Shown: positions 33,886 through 42,883 of the stretch, in pieces | How positions within the stretch are numbered: position 1 is the stretch's first letter | How the letters are laid out: the number at the start of each line of letters is the position of its first letter | NCBI GenBank assembly: GCA_023433505.1 | Contig: JAEZCO010000058.1 | Span: forward strand, 62,001-126,000 | Direction: 5' to 3' | Origin: Bacillota bacterium | Lineage (GTDB): Bacteria; Bacillota; Clostridia; Acetivibrionales; DTU013 | DNA length: 64,000 nucleotides | Notes under the pieces: generated by a model | Database searches by the model: none | The model's input: only the letters and a program-made list of their open reading frames with translations | Told to the model about the DNA's origin: nothing | Translations under genes and position numbers: made by a program

Positions 33886-34404
33886 ATGGAGTCAAAAGGT
33901 ACTTTTTTTATTTTGATCATAGTGGTGGCTATACTAACACTTACGCTTGCAGCCTTGGCAGGTTATCTTTTCCTCGTGCAGGGAACACCGAGCAGCAAAG
34001 TGGCAGCAACCGGTACCGCCGCAGTCAAAGAAGTTCCCAAGGAGTCCGAGCTTTCAATATTCGAGCTTTATGAAGGCGGTAAGAAATATTTCAACCTGAA
34101 AAACGACGATGACAAAAAGATTGCCATTATTCAGGTCAATGTAGCCTTAAAATATTTTAATGAAATTAAGGATGACAAAAAAATAAAGGTTGCAGAAAAA
34201 GTTGAGTCCAATGCACTGGAGATCAAAGAGCTTGTCAGTACATATTTTATGCATGTTACCCTGGAGGATGTCAAGCTTTCGGATGCAAAGGAAAAGGCTA
34301 AAGCCGAACTGAAAAAACAGATCAATGACTTGCTCAGCGAGGACGAAAAGGAAGCCCATGAATTTGTTTATAAAGTAATCATCGACGAATGGCTTTATCA
34401 GTAG
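33886..34404 (+). CDS. fliL: Flagellar basal-body protein FliL
   Basis: FliL surrounds and supports the stator at the motor. The 172-residue protein has a single N-terminal membrane segment (about 6-30) and a periplasmic FliL/stomatin-like domain (about 50-172). The ATG at 33886 follows TGGAGG; an ATG at 33859 would put that site inside the gene. motA and motB, often found just upstream of fliL in Clostridia, are absent here. Confidence 0.85.
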   Translation: MESKGTFFILIIVVAILTLTLAALAGYLFLVQGTPSSKVAATGTAAVKEVPKESELSIFELYEGGKKYFNLKNDDDKKIAIIQVNVALKYFNEIKDDKKIKVAEKVESNALEIKELVSTYFMHVTLEDVKLSDAKEKAKAELKKQINDLLSEDEKEAHEFVYKVIIDEWLYQ

Positions 34405-34418
34405 GAGGGGGTTTTTAA

Positions 34419-35405
34419 GTGGGAGATATTCTGTCCCAAAATGAAATAGATAATCTGCTTAAAGCCCTGAGTACGGGTGAATTGGATGCGGAGCAGATAC
34501 AGACGACCACCCAGGAGAAGAAGGTAAAGAGCCATGACTTCAAAAGGGCCAGCAAATTTGCAAAGGATCATATAAAAACTTTAAATATCATCTATGACAA
34601 CTACGCAAGACTTATTACAAATTTTCTTACAGGCTACTTAAGGACGCTGGTCCAGGTGGATGTTGTCACGGTAGAAGCTTTACCCTACAGCGATTTCAGC
34701 AATTCCGTCTCAAATCCTGTAATTCTTGCAGTGATCGACTTCGCTCCTCTTTCCGGCACCATAGTGCTTGAAATAGAGCCTCATGTAGCTTTTGCCCTTG
34801 TTGACAGGATCCTGGGCGGCAAAGGCACATCCATGGATAAGGTAAGAGAATTTACAGAGATAGAGCTTGCAATCATTGAGCGTATTATCATACAAATCCT
34901 CAATCTGATGCGCGAGCCATGGGAGAACGTTATTTCCATCAGGCCAAGGCTGGACAAGATTGAAACCAACGCCCAGTTTGCGCAGATCGTTGCACAAAAC
35001 GAAACGGTAGCGCTTATTACTTTAAGCGCAAAAGTCGGAGATGTGGACGGAATGATTAACATTTGTATACCGCATATGGTTGTAGAACCGATCGTTTCTA
35101 AATTAAGCACCAAATTCTGGTTTTCAAACATACAAAAGGAGGCTACCCCGGAGATGAAGGTAGCCATTGAAAACAAGGTACAGAACACGCCTGTGCCGGT
35201 AAAAGCAATCCTTGGCAAAACAACGATATCGGTTCATGAATTCATCGACTTGCAGCTAGGTGACGTACTTCCTTTGGACTCCAATGTAAATGAGGATATG
35301 GAAGTCATGGTCGGAGAATTAATGAAGTTTTATGCTAAGCCCGGTGTCCGGAAAAACAAGGTGGCTCTCAAAATTACCAGGGTCCTAAAAAAGGAGGATG
35401 AATAG
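34419..35405 (+). CDS. fliM: Flagellar motor switch protein FliM
   Basis: FliM is the C-ring subunit that binds CheY-P and joins FliG to FliY. The 328-residue protein has the N-terminal CheY-binding peptide (GDILSQNEIDNLLKAL), a CheC-like middle domain (about 40-225) and a C-terminal SpoA domain (about 250-325, KTTISVHEFIDLQLGDVLPL). The start GTG follows TAGGAGGGGG. It overlaps the region of the fliY ribosome binding site. Confidence 0.95.
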   Translation: MGDILSQNEIDNLLKALSTGELDAEQIQTTTQEKKVKSHDFKRASKFAKDHIKTLNIIYDNYARLITNFLTGYLRTLVQVDVVTVEALPYSDFSNSVSNPVILAVIDFAPLSGTIVLEIEPHVAFALVDRILGGKGTSMDKVREFTEIELAIIERIIIQILNLMREPWENVISIRPRLDKIETNAQFAQIVAQNETVALITLSAKVGDVDGMINICIPHMVVEPIVSKLSTKFWFSNIQKEATPEMKVAIENKVQNTPVPVKAILGKTTISVHEFIDLQLGDVLPLDSNVNEDMEVMVGELMKFYAKPGVRKNKVALKITRVLKKEDE

Positions 35406-35406
35406 C

Positions 35407-36594
35407 ATGGGTGATATGCTTTCACAAGCTGAAATAGATGCATTATTAAACGGATCTTCATTTAGCAGCCCTGCAACTGTAGAAAACAACTCGGAACAGC
35501 TTACCTCGCAGGAAATAGATGCACTGGGCGAAATTGGAAATATCAGCATGGGTACTTCCGCCACGACACTTTTTACCTTGCTGGGCCAAAAAGTAATGAT
35601 TACAACGCCAAAAGTTACGGTTACCACCTGGGAAGAGCTATCGGACAACTACCCCATTCCTTTTGTAGCCGTTAAAGTCGAATATACCCATGGTCTGGTA
35701 GGAAGCAACCTGCTTATCATGAAAGAGCAGGATGTGAAAATAATTACCGATCTCATGATGGGCGGGGACGGAAGCAATGTTGGCGGAGAACTCTCGGATC
35801 TTCATTTAAGCGCAATCAGTGAAGCAATGAATCAGATGGTAGGCTCCTCTTCGACATCCATGTCTTCCATGTTTGATAAGAGAATAGACATCTCTCCGCC
35901 GAAAGCTTTTATGATGCATTTCAGCAATGGCGAGACCTATATGGATATCGATACCTCCCAAAAAATTGTAAAGATTGCGTTCAAAATTACGGTAGGAAAT
36001 CTGATAGACAGCGAAATCATGCAGATTTTGCCTATATCCTTCGCAAAGAATCTTGTTGATAACCTGTTGAATATGGATACCGGCGGAGATAAGTATGTAG
36101 TCCCTGAGACTCCAAAGCCAAGGCAGCCGGAACCGCAAAGACAGCAGCCGGCACAGCCAGCACCGCGTCCACAGCAGCCTGCCTATGGGTACAATGCTCC
36201 ATCTGAGCAACGTGCAGCCGCATATGAACAGGAGTATGAATATGACCATCCGGCGCCGAACGACAACAGACAGCGCAAGGAGCAGCCGGTCAATGTTCAG
36301 CCTGCACATTTTCAGTCCTTTGATGAGAGCAAGATCATACTGGAGAAGAAGAATATCAGCCTTATCATGGATGTGCCCCTGCAGGTTACCGTTGAACTGG
36401 GACGTACACAGAAGCTTATCAAGGACATTCTGGAGTTTGGGCCCGGTTCCATTATAGAGCTTGACAAATTGGCAGGAGAACCGGTTGACATACTTGTCAA
36501 CGGAAAAGCTATAGCCAAGGGTGAAGTAGTAGTTATTGATGAAAGCTTCGGAGTAAGGATTACCGATATCATACATCCTTCCAAGCGGCTCTAA
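35407..36594 (+). CDS. fliY: Motor switch phosphatase FliY
   Basis: FliY is the Gram-positive C-ring subunit that also removes phosphate from CheY-P. The 395-residue protein has a CheY-binding start (GDMLSQAEIDALLNG), two CheC-type phosphatase motifs (EIDALGEIGNISMGTSATTL and LSAISEAMNQMVGSSSTSM), a Pro/Gln-rich linker (about 220-300) and a C-terminal FliN-like SpoA domain (about 305-390). The ATG at 35407 lies 9 nt after GGAGG; an ATG at 35398 abuts that site. Confidence 0.93.
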   Translation: MGDMLSQAEIDALLNGSSFSSPATVENNSEQLTSQEIDALGEIGNISMGTSATTLFTLLGQKVMITTPKVTVTTWEELSDNYPIPFVAVKVEYTHGLVGSNLLIMKEQDVKIITDLMMGGDGSNVGGELSDLHLSAISEAMNQMVGSSSTSMSSMFDKRIDISPPKAFMMHFSNGETYMDIDTSQKIVKIAFKITVGNLIDSEIMQILPISFAKNLVDNLLNMDTGGDKYVVPETPKPRQPEPQRQQPAQPAPRPQQPAYGYNAPSEQRAAAYEQEYEYDHPAPNDNRQRKEQPVNVQPAHFQSFDESKIILEKKNISLIMDVPLQVTVELGRTQKLIKDILEFGPGSIIELDKLAGEPVDILVNGKAIAKGEVVVIDESFGVRITDIIHPSKRL

Positions 36595-36641
36595 GCCGGA
36601 TGGGTATATATCGGGGAGAAATTATTCGAGAAATATCCTAA

Positions 36642-36650
36642 TTCGACAAA
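36642..36650 (-). promoter_or_regulatory. Perfect Spo0A box upstream of cheY
   Basis: TTCGACAAA is the exact reverse complement of the nine-base Spo0A consensus TTTGTCGAA. It lies 13 bp before the -35 of a candidate promoter and 90 bp before cheY, inside the fla/che operon's only sizeable gap in this part. Confidence 0.5.
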
Positions 36651-36663
36651 GAAACATTTTATC

Positions 36664-36692
36664 TTGAATAAAAACTCGAGAAATGGTAACAT
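36664..36692 (+). promoter_or_regulatory. Candidate internal sigma-A promoter before cheY
   Basis: TTGAAT (36664-36669) and TAACAT (36687-36692) are 17 bp apart. Together with the nearby Spo0A box, this suggests that cheY and downstream export and chemotaxis genes can be transcribed separately from the upstream basal-body genes. Confidence 0.35.
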
Positions 36693-36739
36693 AAACCTAA
36701 CGGCGAATATTTATATACATAAACAAGGGAGAAGAGTAT

Positions 36740-37102
36740 ATGGGAAAAAGGATTCTTATTGTTGACGATGCTGCATTTATGAGAATGATGATTAAGGACA
36801 TTCTTTCAAAAAATGGTTATGAAATCGTCGGAGAAGCCGAGCACGGAGGCCGTGCCATTGAGAAGTACAAGGAACTGGTTCCCGATCTGGTCATAATGGA
36901 TATCACAATGCCTGAGGTTGATGGCATACAGGCTGTCAAGGAAATAAGGAAGATTAACACCGATTCACAAATCATTATGTGTTCGGCGATGGGACAACAG
37001 GCTATGGTTATTGAGTCAATCCAGGCAGGAGCACGGGATTTTATCGTAAAGCCGTTTCAAGCGGAAAGAGTCGTTGAAGCAGTGAAAAAGGTACTGGGCT
37101 GA
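36740..37102 (+). CDS. cheY: Chemotaxis response regulator CheY
   Basis: CheY carries the chemotaxis signal from CheA to the switch. The 120-residue single receiver domain has the acidic pair D9/D10, phospho-acceptor D54 (LVIMDITMPEVDG), the switch Ser/Thr near 82 (CSAMG) and K104 (IVKPF). It sits directly after fliY, its phosphatase and switch partner. The start ATG follows GGGAGAAG. Confidence 0.95.
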   Translation: MGKRILIVDDAAFMRMMIKDILSKNGYEIVGEAEHGGRAIEKYKELVPDLVIMDITMPEVDGIQAVKEIRKINTDSQIIMCSAMGQQAMVIESIQAGARDFIVKPFQAERVVEAVKKVLG

Positions 37103-37136
37103 TACTGGCCGGAATAGCCGGAAACCGGAGTAAACT

Positions 37137-37634
37137 ATGAATCCATATGAGGTCATACTGTTACTTCTGGGCTTTGGTGCAATACTGTTTCTTACCTATG
37201 TCACCACAAGATACCTTGCCGTTAAGTCCAACAAGGCAATGAAAGGTAAGCATTTAAGTATAGTAGAGACCATCAGCCTGGGTACCGACAAGAGGATACA
37301 TCTTGTTAAAGCAGGGGAGAAGCATATCCTTGTTGCATCGACAGCCAAAAGTATTGAGTTTCTTACCGAGTTATCCATCGGTGAGGAAGAGGTTTCAAAT
37401 GATCCTGCAGTACAGGGTATACAGAATGTTTTTGACTTTAAATCTCTATTTGAAAAATACATGAATGTATACAAGAATAAAAAAAATATCTCTTTCAGGC
37501 CGGAGTCAGATCTGCCGGCCAATAATACGGAAGGAGAAAGATTCAGATTCAACCTGGAAAAGCTTAAGAATATTACACAAAAGATAAACACTCAGATTGT
37601 AAAAGATGGGGATGACATCACGAATGAAAAATAA
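37137..37634 (+). CDS. fliO: Flagellar biosynthesis protein FliO
   Basis: FliO helps to assemble the FliPQR export gate. The 165-residue protein has one N-terminal membrane segment (about 4-24) and the FliO domain with LSIVETISLGTDKRIHLVKA and EKHILVASTAKSIEFLTEL. The basic C-terminal tail overlaps the start of fliP, which is the usual next gene. Confidence 0.88.
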   Translation: MNPYEVILLLLGFGAILFLTYVTTRYLAVKSNKAMKGKHLSIVETISLGTDKRIHLVKAGEKHILVASTAKSIEFLTELSIGEEEVSNDPAVQGIQNVFDFKSLFEKYMNVYKNKKNISFRPESDLPANNTEGERFRFNLEKLKNITQKINTQIVKDGDDITNEK

Positions 37635-38394
37635 GCCAAGAGGTCTGCAAATAATCGTAATTCTCATTATTCTTATGGTTTTTGCCTCAAATGTTTTTGC
37701 CGAGCCTTCCGTTCCCTTTAAATTCGGATTTAGCGTAGAACCGACGCAAAACCCGGAGGATGTTTCGGCAAGTATTCAGATTCTTCTGCTGCTGACCGTA
37801 CTTTCCTTAGCTCCATCCATTCTGATCATGATGACGTCTTTTACAAGGATAATCATTGTCCTGTCATTTCTAAGAAATGCACTGGGAACTCAGCAAATGC
37901 CGCCGAATCAGGTTTTGATTGGGCTTGCTTTGTTTTTGTCGCTGTTTATCATGACGCCGGTTTTAAACCAGATTAATACCGAGGCTTTCCAGCCGTACAG
38001 CAAAGGTGAAATCACCCAGCAGGCGGCGATGGATAAATCCTCTACCGTAATCAAGGGTTTTATGCTCAAGCAGTTCGGCGATAATGAGAAGGACCTGAAG
38101 TTATTTGTATCCCTGGCGAAAATAAAAACGCCCGTCGATCCGAAGACCCTTCCGCTTACAGTAGTGATCCCTGCTTTCATCATCAATGAACTGACCATTG
38201 CGTTTAAAATCGGATTTTTGATTTTTATTCCGTTTTTGATTATCGACATGGTGGTTTCCAGTACCCTGATGTCCATGGGTATGATGATGCTGCCGCCGGT
38301 AATGATATCGCTGCCCTTTAAGATACTTTTATTCATTATGGTGGACGGTTGGAATTTGATCACACAGACGATTGTAAGCAGCTTTATAATGTGA
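37606..38394 (+). CDS. fliP: Flagellar export gate protein FliP
   Basis: FliP is the main subunit of the export gate. The 262-residue protein starts with a cleavable signal-like segment ending FASNVFAEPS and has four membrane segments. Family signatures include PSILIMMTSFTRIIIVLSFL and DMVVSSTLMSMGMMMLPPVM. Possible starts are ATGs at 37606, 37612 and 37624; the last is the most natural signal-peptide start (MKNKPRG) but has no strong site. All overlap fliO. Confidence 0.95.
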   Translation: MGMTSRMKNKPRGLQIIVILIILMVFASNVFAEPSVPFKFGFSVEPTQNPEDVSASIQILLLLTVLSLAPSILIMMTSFTRIIIVLSFLRNALGTQQMPPNQVLIGLALFLSLFIMTPVLNQINTEAFQPYSKGEITQQAAMDKSSTVIKGFMLKQFGDNEKDLKLFVSLAKIKTPVDPKTLPLTVVIPAFIINELTIAFKIGFLIFIPFLIIDMVVSSTLMSMGMMMLPPVMISLPFKILLFIMVDGWNLITQTIVSSFIM

Positions 38395-38396
38395 AG

Positions 38397-38475
38397 GGAC
38401 ATACCCGTGCATGGGGTATTCTGCATGGGTGAGAACAAGGGGTATACGTTTAGGGTCCGGGGAATGGACTTTTTT
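38397..38475. repeat. Hairpin-rich insert between fliP and fliQ
   Basis: The sequence opens AAGGGACATACCC and contains a stem between CCCGTGCAT (38404-38412) and GCATGGG (38433-38439). Its opening resembles the nested hairpin between sbp and ftsA. It lengthens a junction that is usually short. Confidence 0.35.
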
Positions 38476-38507
38476 TGGGAAAGTAATTTGGCAGCAGGAG
38501 GGAAGGT

Positions 38508-38777
38508 ATGGATCAGGGAACGGTTATAAATATAGCGCAAAACGCTTTGTGGATAGTGATTCTGGTTTCGGCTCCAATGCTGGGGCTGAGCCTTATTGTG
38601 GGATTGGCCGTCAGCATATTTCAGGCTACCACACAGATCCAGGAACAGACGCTGGCATTCATACCTAAAATTCTGGCCGTTATAGTAGCTGTTGCCGTAT
38701 TTGGTTTTTGGATGCTGAATACATTAAAGGAATATACCGAGAATCTGTATCACAATATCGGAAATTTGATCAGGTAA
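38508..38777 (+). CDS. fliQ: Flagellar export gate protein FliQ
   Basis: FliQ is the small export-gate subunit. The 89-residue protein has two membrane segments (about 16-38 and 52-72) and the family signature PMLGLSLIVGLAVSIFQATT QIQEQTLAFIPK. The ATG follows GGAGGGAAGG. Confidence 0.95.
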   Translation: MDQGTVINIAQNALWIVILVSAPMLGLSLIVGLAVSIFQATTQIQEQTLAFIPKILAVIVAVAVFGFWMLNTLKEYTENLYHNIGNLIR

Positions 38778-38839
38778 AGGAAGACGACCGTTAAGGGAAG
38801 TCATATTTTCACCGGTGCTTGGTTTCAAGGAGGTATGCC

Positions 38840-39628
38840 GTGCCGTTTCCAGCCGGGTTGTTTTTAAACGGAATTGACGCTTTTTTACTCATATTTGTCC
38901 GAATGACCGGACTTTTTATTGTAGCGCCCATATTCGGCCGGCGAAATATTCCCGTGTACTTGAAGATAGGGTTTTCTTTTTTTACTGCGATAATTATGGT
39001 AAACACCATAAAGATTCCTTCGCCCGAAGCATATGATTCCATGCTGCAAGTGGCTTTGATGATAATAAAGGAATTTATTGTGGGCATTACTATCGGCTTC
39101 ATAGCCTATCTTTCTTTCACTGCGATCTATGTTGCAGGTGAGATAATCGATATGCAGATAGGCTTTGGCGTTGTGAATGTTATGGACCCAATAAGCAATA
39201 TCCAGGTGCCGATTACCTCCAATATTTATTTTATTTTGAGCATGCTGGTATATCTGGCGGTGAACGGACATCATGCCTTGATCAAGGCGCTTTTTGACAG
39301 TTATACCACTGTACCCCTCGGTATGGCTGAATTCAATGCATCAATGGCCGATAACCTGATGGCGGTATTCGGGAATATATTTGCAATCGGCTTTAAAATA
39401 GCTGCGCCCATTATTGCAGCTATTCTTATTACCGACATTGCCCTGGGGACCATCTCGAGGATGGTCCCGCAATTAAATGTATTTGTAATCGGGATGCCTT
39501 TGAAAATCTTGGTGGGTGTTGTTATTTTAATGGTAACAATCCCCATGTTTTTATATGTACTGGAAGGCGTGTTTAAAGTTGTCGATACCGGAACGCTAAA
39601 TTATATAAAGGATATAAGCCCTAAATGA
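38840..39628 (+). CDS. fliR: Flagellar export gate protein FliR
   Basis: FliR completes the FliPQR gate. The 262-residue protein has about six membrane segments and the motifs FVRMTGLFIVAPIFG, IKEFIVGITIGFIAYLSF and the GFGVVNVMDP segment. The GTG at 38840 follows AAGGAGG by 6 nt; an upstream TTG (38819) would include that site. Part of a dispersed palindromic repeat (GTCATATTTTCACCGGTGCT, 38799-38818) is directly upstream. The stop overlaps the flhB start. Confidence 0.92.
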   Translation: MPFPAGLFLNGIDAFLLIFVRMTGLFIVAPIFGRRNIPVYLKIGFSFFTAIIMVNTIKIPSPEAYDSMLQVALMIIKEFIVGITIGFIAYLSFTAIYVAGEIIDMQIGFGVVNVMDPISNIQVPITSNIYFILSMLVYLAVNGHHALIKALFDSYTTVPLGMAEFNASMADNLMAVFGNIFAIGFKIAAPIIAAILITDIALGTISRMVPQLNVFVIGMPLKILVGVVILMVTIPMFLYVLEGVFKVVDTGTLNYIKDISPK

Positions 39629-40728
39629 TTGAGAAGATCAATCTGCAGTTGTTTGCACAAAGTGCGGGAGACAAAACTGAAAAGGCGACGCCCAAAAAGC
39701 GGCAGGATGCCCGGAAAAAGGGCCAGGTGCTGCAAAGCAGGGAAATCAGCTCCGCCTTGGTCCTGATGCTGGTTTTCATTACGCTGCGCATTTTCGGGAG
39801 CTACATGTACAATGAAATCCTGACCTATACCAGAAAAGTACTTACGGAATATCCCAAGATAGAAGATCTGTTCATGCCGGATATCCTGCTGAGGGTTTTC
39901 ATTGACTCTGTAACAGTCTTTTTCAAGGCGACGGCTCCCATACTTGCAGTGGCATTGCTGACGGGTATAGTTGCCGGATATGCGCAGGTCGGCTTTTTAT
40001 TTACCCTGGAAACCCTTTCTCCAAAGTTCAGCAGGATTAATCCATTCAGCGGTTTTAAACGGTTATTTTCACCCAAAGGCGCCGTTGAACTGGTGAAAGC
40101 AGTCTTGAAGGTTTCTGTCATCGGTTATGTGGCATATACCTATTTGAACGGCCAGGCGGAAAGCATTTTGAAAATGATGGATATGGATATTATCGCCATT
40201 GGTGTGATGGTCGGAACTATATCAATCAATGTAGCCATAAGAATCTGCCTGGTACTGATTATTCTTTCGCTGTTTGATTATGCTTACCAGTGGTGGGAAT
40301 TTGAGAAAAACCTGAAGATGACCAAACAGGAAATCAAGGAAGAATACAAGCAAATGGAAGGAAATCCGGAAATAAAGTCCAAAATCAAGCAGAGACAAAG
40401 GCAGATGTCCATGAGGAGAATGATGCAGGAAGTGCCGAAAGCGGATGTTGTAATCACCAATCCTACGCATTTTGCATGTGCCATCAAGTATGACGCCCGT
40501 GTTTCGGACGCTCCCATGCTAATTGCCAAGGGACAGGACTATATTGCCATGAGAATAAAGGAAGTAGCGAAGGAAAATAAAGTGGAAATCGTTGAAAACA
40601 GAGCTCTGGCAAGGACCATTTACGACACGGTGGATATCGGCAAGTCAATACCGCCGGAGCTTTATCAGGCAGTTGCCGAAATACTTGCCTTCGTATACAG
40701 CCTGAAAGGTACTACACGGGCGGTATAA
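39625..40728 (+). CDS. flhB: Flagellar export switch protein FlhB
   Basis: FlhB sets export specificity by self-cleavage. The 367-residue protein begins with the usual SAGDKTEKATPKKRQDARKK tail, has four membrane segments (about 30-210) and a cytoplasmic domain with the autocleavage motif NPTH (VVITNPTHFACAIKYD, about residue 272). Start and fliR stop overlap (ATGA). Confidence 0.96.
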   Translation: MIEKINLQLFAQSAGDKTEKATPKKRQDARKKGQVLQSREISSALVLMLVFITLRIFGSYMYNEILTYTRKVLTEYPKIEDLFMPDILLRVFIDSVTVFFKATAPILAVALLTGIVAGYAQVGFLFTLETLSPKFSRINPFSGFKRLFSPKGAVELVKAVLKVSVIGYVAYTYLNGQAESILKMMDMDIIAIGVMVGTISINVAIRICLVLIILSLFDYAYQWWEFEKNLKMTKQEIKEEYKQMEGNPEIKSKIKQRQRQMSMRRMMQEVPKADVVITNPTHFACAIKYDARVSDAPMLIAKGQDYIAMRIKEVAKENKVEIVENRALARTIYDTVDIGKSIPPELYQAVAEILAFVYSLKGTTRAV

Positions 40729-40779
40729 GTGTTACCAGGCATTATTTTTAAAACGCTTTTGTAAAGGAGGCCGGACAAT

Positions 40780-42804
40780 TTGAAAAACCGTGATATGTTC
40801 GTTCCCATATTTATTATATGTGTCATACTGACTTTAATTATTCCACTGCCGGATTATTTACTGGATGTATTGCTGGCCATCAATATAATCCTCTCAGCAA
40901 TCATATTGCTTAATACCATTTACCTGAAGGAGCCTTTACAGCTTTCCATCTTTCCTTCACTGCTGGTTATAACGACCATATACAGGCTTTCACTTAACCT
41001 GACGGCGTTGAGGCTCATTCTCGGCAGCGGTGAAGCAGGCGGGGTTATCGAAGGTTTTGGCACCTTTGTCGGCGGAGGGAATCTGGTCGTAGGTTTCATC
41101 ATGTTCCTTGTCATCATGGTTGTAAATTTCCTTGTTATTACACGTGGTTCCGAAAGGGTTGCGGAGGTTGCGGCAAGGTTTACCTTGGACGCGATGCCGG
41201 GAAAACAGATGGCAATTGACGCAGACCTGAATTCAGGCCTGATCAATGATGTAGAAGCCAAAGAGAGACGAAGAAAGATTCAAAGAGAAGCTGATTTCTA
41301 TGGAGCTATGGATGGTGCCAGCAAGTTCGTTAAGAATGATGCCATCGCAGGTATAATAATCACTGTCATAAATATCGTCGGCGGATTAATTATGGGGATG
41401 GTAATGCGGGGAGAAGACTTTGCTACGGCGGGTGAAACCTATGTCATCCTTACCATAGGCGACGGGCTGGTCAGCCAGATTCCGGCCCTTATGATTTCAG
41501 CAGCCACCAGCTTTATAGTAACCCGGGCCGCTTCGGATTCAGATATCAGCCAGGATTTGGTAAAGCAGATTTTCAGCAACCCGAAAGTATTGTTCATTGC
41601 AGCCGGTTTAAGCGTGGTGCTGTCACTTTTCCTTTCGCCCATCCCATTTTTGCTGCTGGCGGTAATCCTGGCATTCCTGGGATATACGTTGACACAGCAG
41701 CAGAAGATAGCTCAAAAGAAGCAGGAAGTACAGGTGGAGGAAAGCGAAGTAGAAGAAATAAGGAAGCCGGAAAATGTGGTCACCTTGCTTCAGATAGATC
41801 CCATAGAATTAGAATTCGGATATGGCGTAATACCTCTTGCAGATGTGAACCAGGGGGGAGACCTGCTGGACAGGGTCGTCATGATCCGGCGGCAGCTGGC
41901 CCTTGAGCTGGGAATGATCGTACCCATCATCCGGTTAAGAGACAACATCCAGCTTACTCCCAATGCATACCAAATCAAGATCAAAGGCGTGGAAGTAGCC
42001 TCAGGAGAGCTGATTCTGGACCATTTCCTCGCGATGAATCCGGGATTGGTGGATGAAGAAATGGAAGGCGTAAAAACTACTGAGCCCGCCTTCGGGCTTC
42101 CTGCTACATGGATAAGCGAAAGTCAGAGGGACAAGGCGGAAATGCTTGGATATACGGTGGTGGATCCGCCTTCGATCATTGCTACGCATCTTACCGAGAT
42201 CATAAAGAAGCATGCCCACGAATTGACAGGCAGGCAGGAAGTTCAAGTACTCATTGACAATATCCGTCAAAATTATCCCGTAATCGTTGAAGAATTGATA
42301 CCCAAACTCATGAATGTGGGTGAAATACAGAAGATTCTTGCGAATCTTCTGAAAGAAGGCGTATCCATAAGAGATATGGTAACCATACTGGAAACCCTGG
42401 CAGATCATGCGGCAATTACTCATGATGCGGATATGCTGACCGAATATGTACGACAGGCTCTGGGCAGGGCAATTTCGAAGAAATTCTTTACTGAAAGCAA
42501 GTCCAATGTATTGACCCTGGACCCGAAACTGGAGCAAATTATCATGGATTCTGTGCAAAAGACGGAAACAGGGTCGTATCTGACACTGGAGCCCAATGTG
42601 ACCAATACGATTTTAAGCAATCTTTCAAAGCAGGTGCAGAAACTGCTTCAGCTTGGCCAGCAGCCGGTGATTTTGGCTTCGCCCATCGTAAGACTGTATT
42701 TTAAAAAGCTGGCGGATCAGGTTATCCCCGGATTGGTTGTGCTCTCTTATAACGAATTGGACCCCGGCTTGGAAATTCAGTCCATCGGTGTGATCAGTGT
42801 CTAA
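40780..42804 (+). CDS. flhA: Flagellar export apparatus protein FlhA
   Basis: FlhA forms the nonameric export ring that receives chaperone-substrate complexes. The 674-residue protein has about eight N-terminal membrane segments (to about 310), the FHIPEP signature region TLDAMPGKQMAIDADLNSGL with the RRRKIQREADFYGAMDGASK segment, and a large cytoplasmic domain (about 335-674). The start is TTG after AAAGGAGG. FlhF follows after 80 bp. Confidence 0.96.
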   Translation: MKNRDMFVPIFIICVILTLIIPLPDYLLDVLLAINIILSAIILLNTIYLKEPLQLSIFPSLLVITTIYRLSLNLTALRLILGSGEAGGVIEGFGTFVGGGNLVVGFIMFLVIMVVNFLVITRGSERVAEVAARFTLDAMPGKQMAIDADLNSGLINDVEAKERRRKIQREADFYGAMDGASKFVKNDAIAGIIITVINIVGGLIMGMVMRGEDFATAGETYVILTIGDGLVSQIPALMISAATSFIVTRAASDSDISQDLVKQIFSNPKVLFIAAGLSVVLSLFLSPIPFLLLAVILAFLGYTLTQQQKIAQKKQEVQVEESEVEEIRKPENVVTLLQIDPIELEFGYGVIPLADVNQGGDLLDRVVMIRRQLALELGMIVPIIRLRDNIQLTPNAYQIKIKGVEVASGELILDHFLAMNPGLVDEEMEGVKTTEPAFGLPATWISESQRDKAEMLGYTVVDPPSIIATHLTEIIKKHAHELTGRQEVQVLIDNIRQNYPVIVEELIPKLMNVGEIQKILANLLKEGVSIRDMVTILETLADHAAITHDADMLTEYVRQALGRAISKKFFTESKSNVLTLDPKLEQIIMDSVQKTETGSYLTLEPNVTNTILSNLSKQVQKLLQLGQQPVILASPIVRLYFKKLADQVIPGLVVLSYNELDPGLEIQSIGVISV

Positions 42805-42883
42805 GCATAGTGGACCATGCAATTGTATATCATTTACATGTATGCTATTATAGTATATATATTTCTAAAAAACGGGGGAATTT

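Noticed and set aside
35806..36576. 256-codon minus-strand frame opposite fliY
   Set aside because: It is antisense to the strong fliY gene and has no domain-like features.
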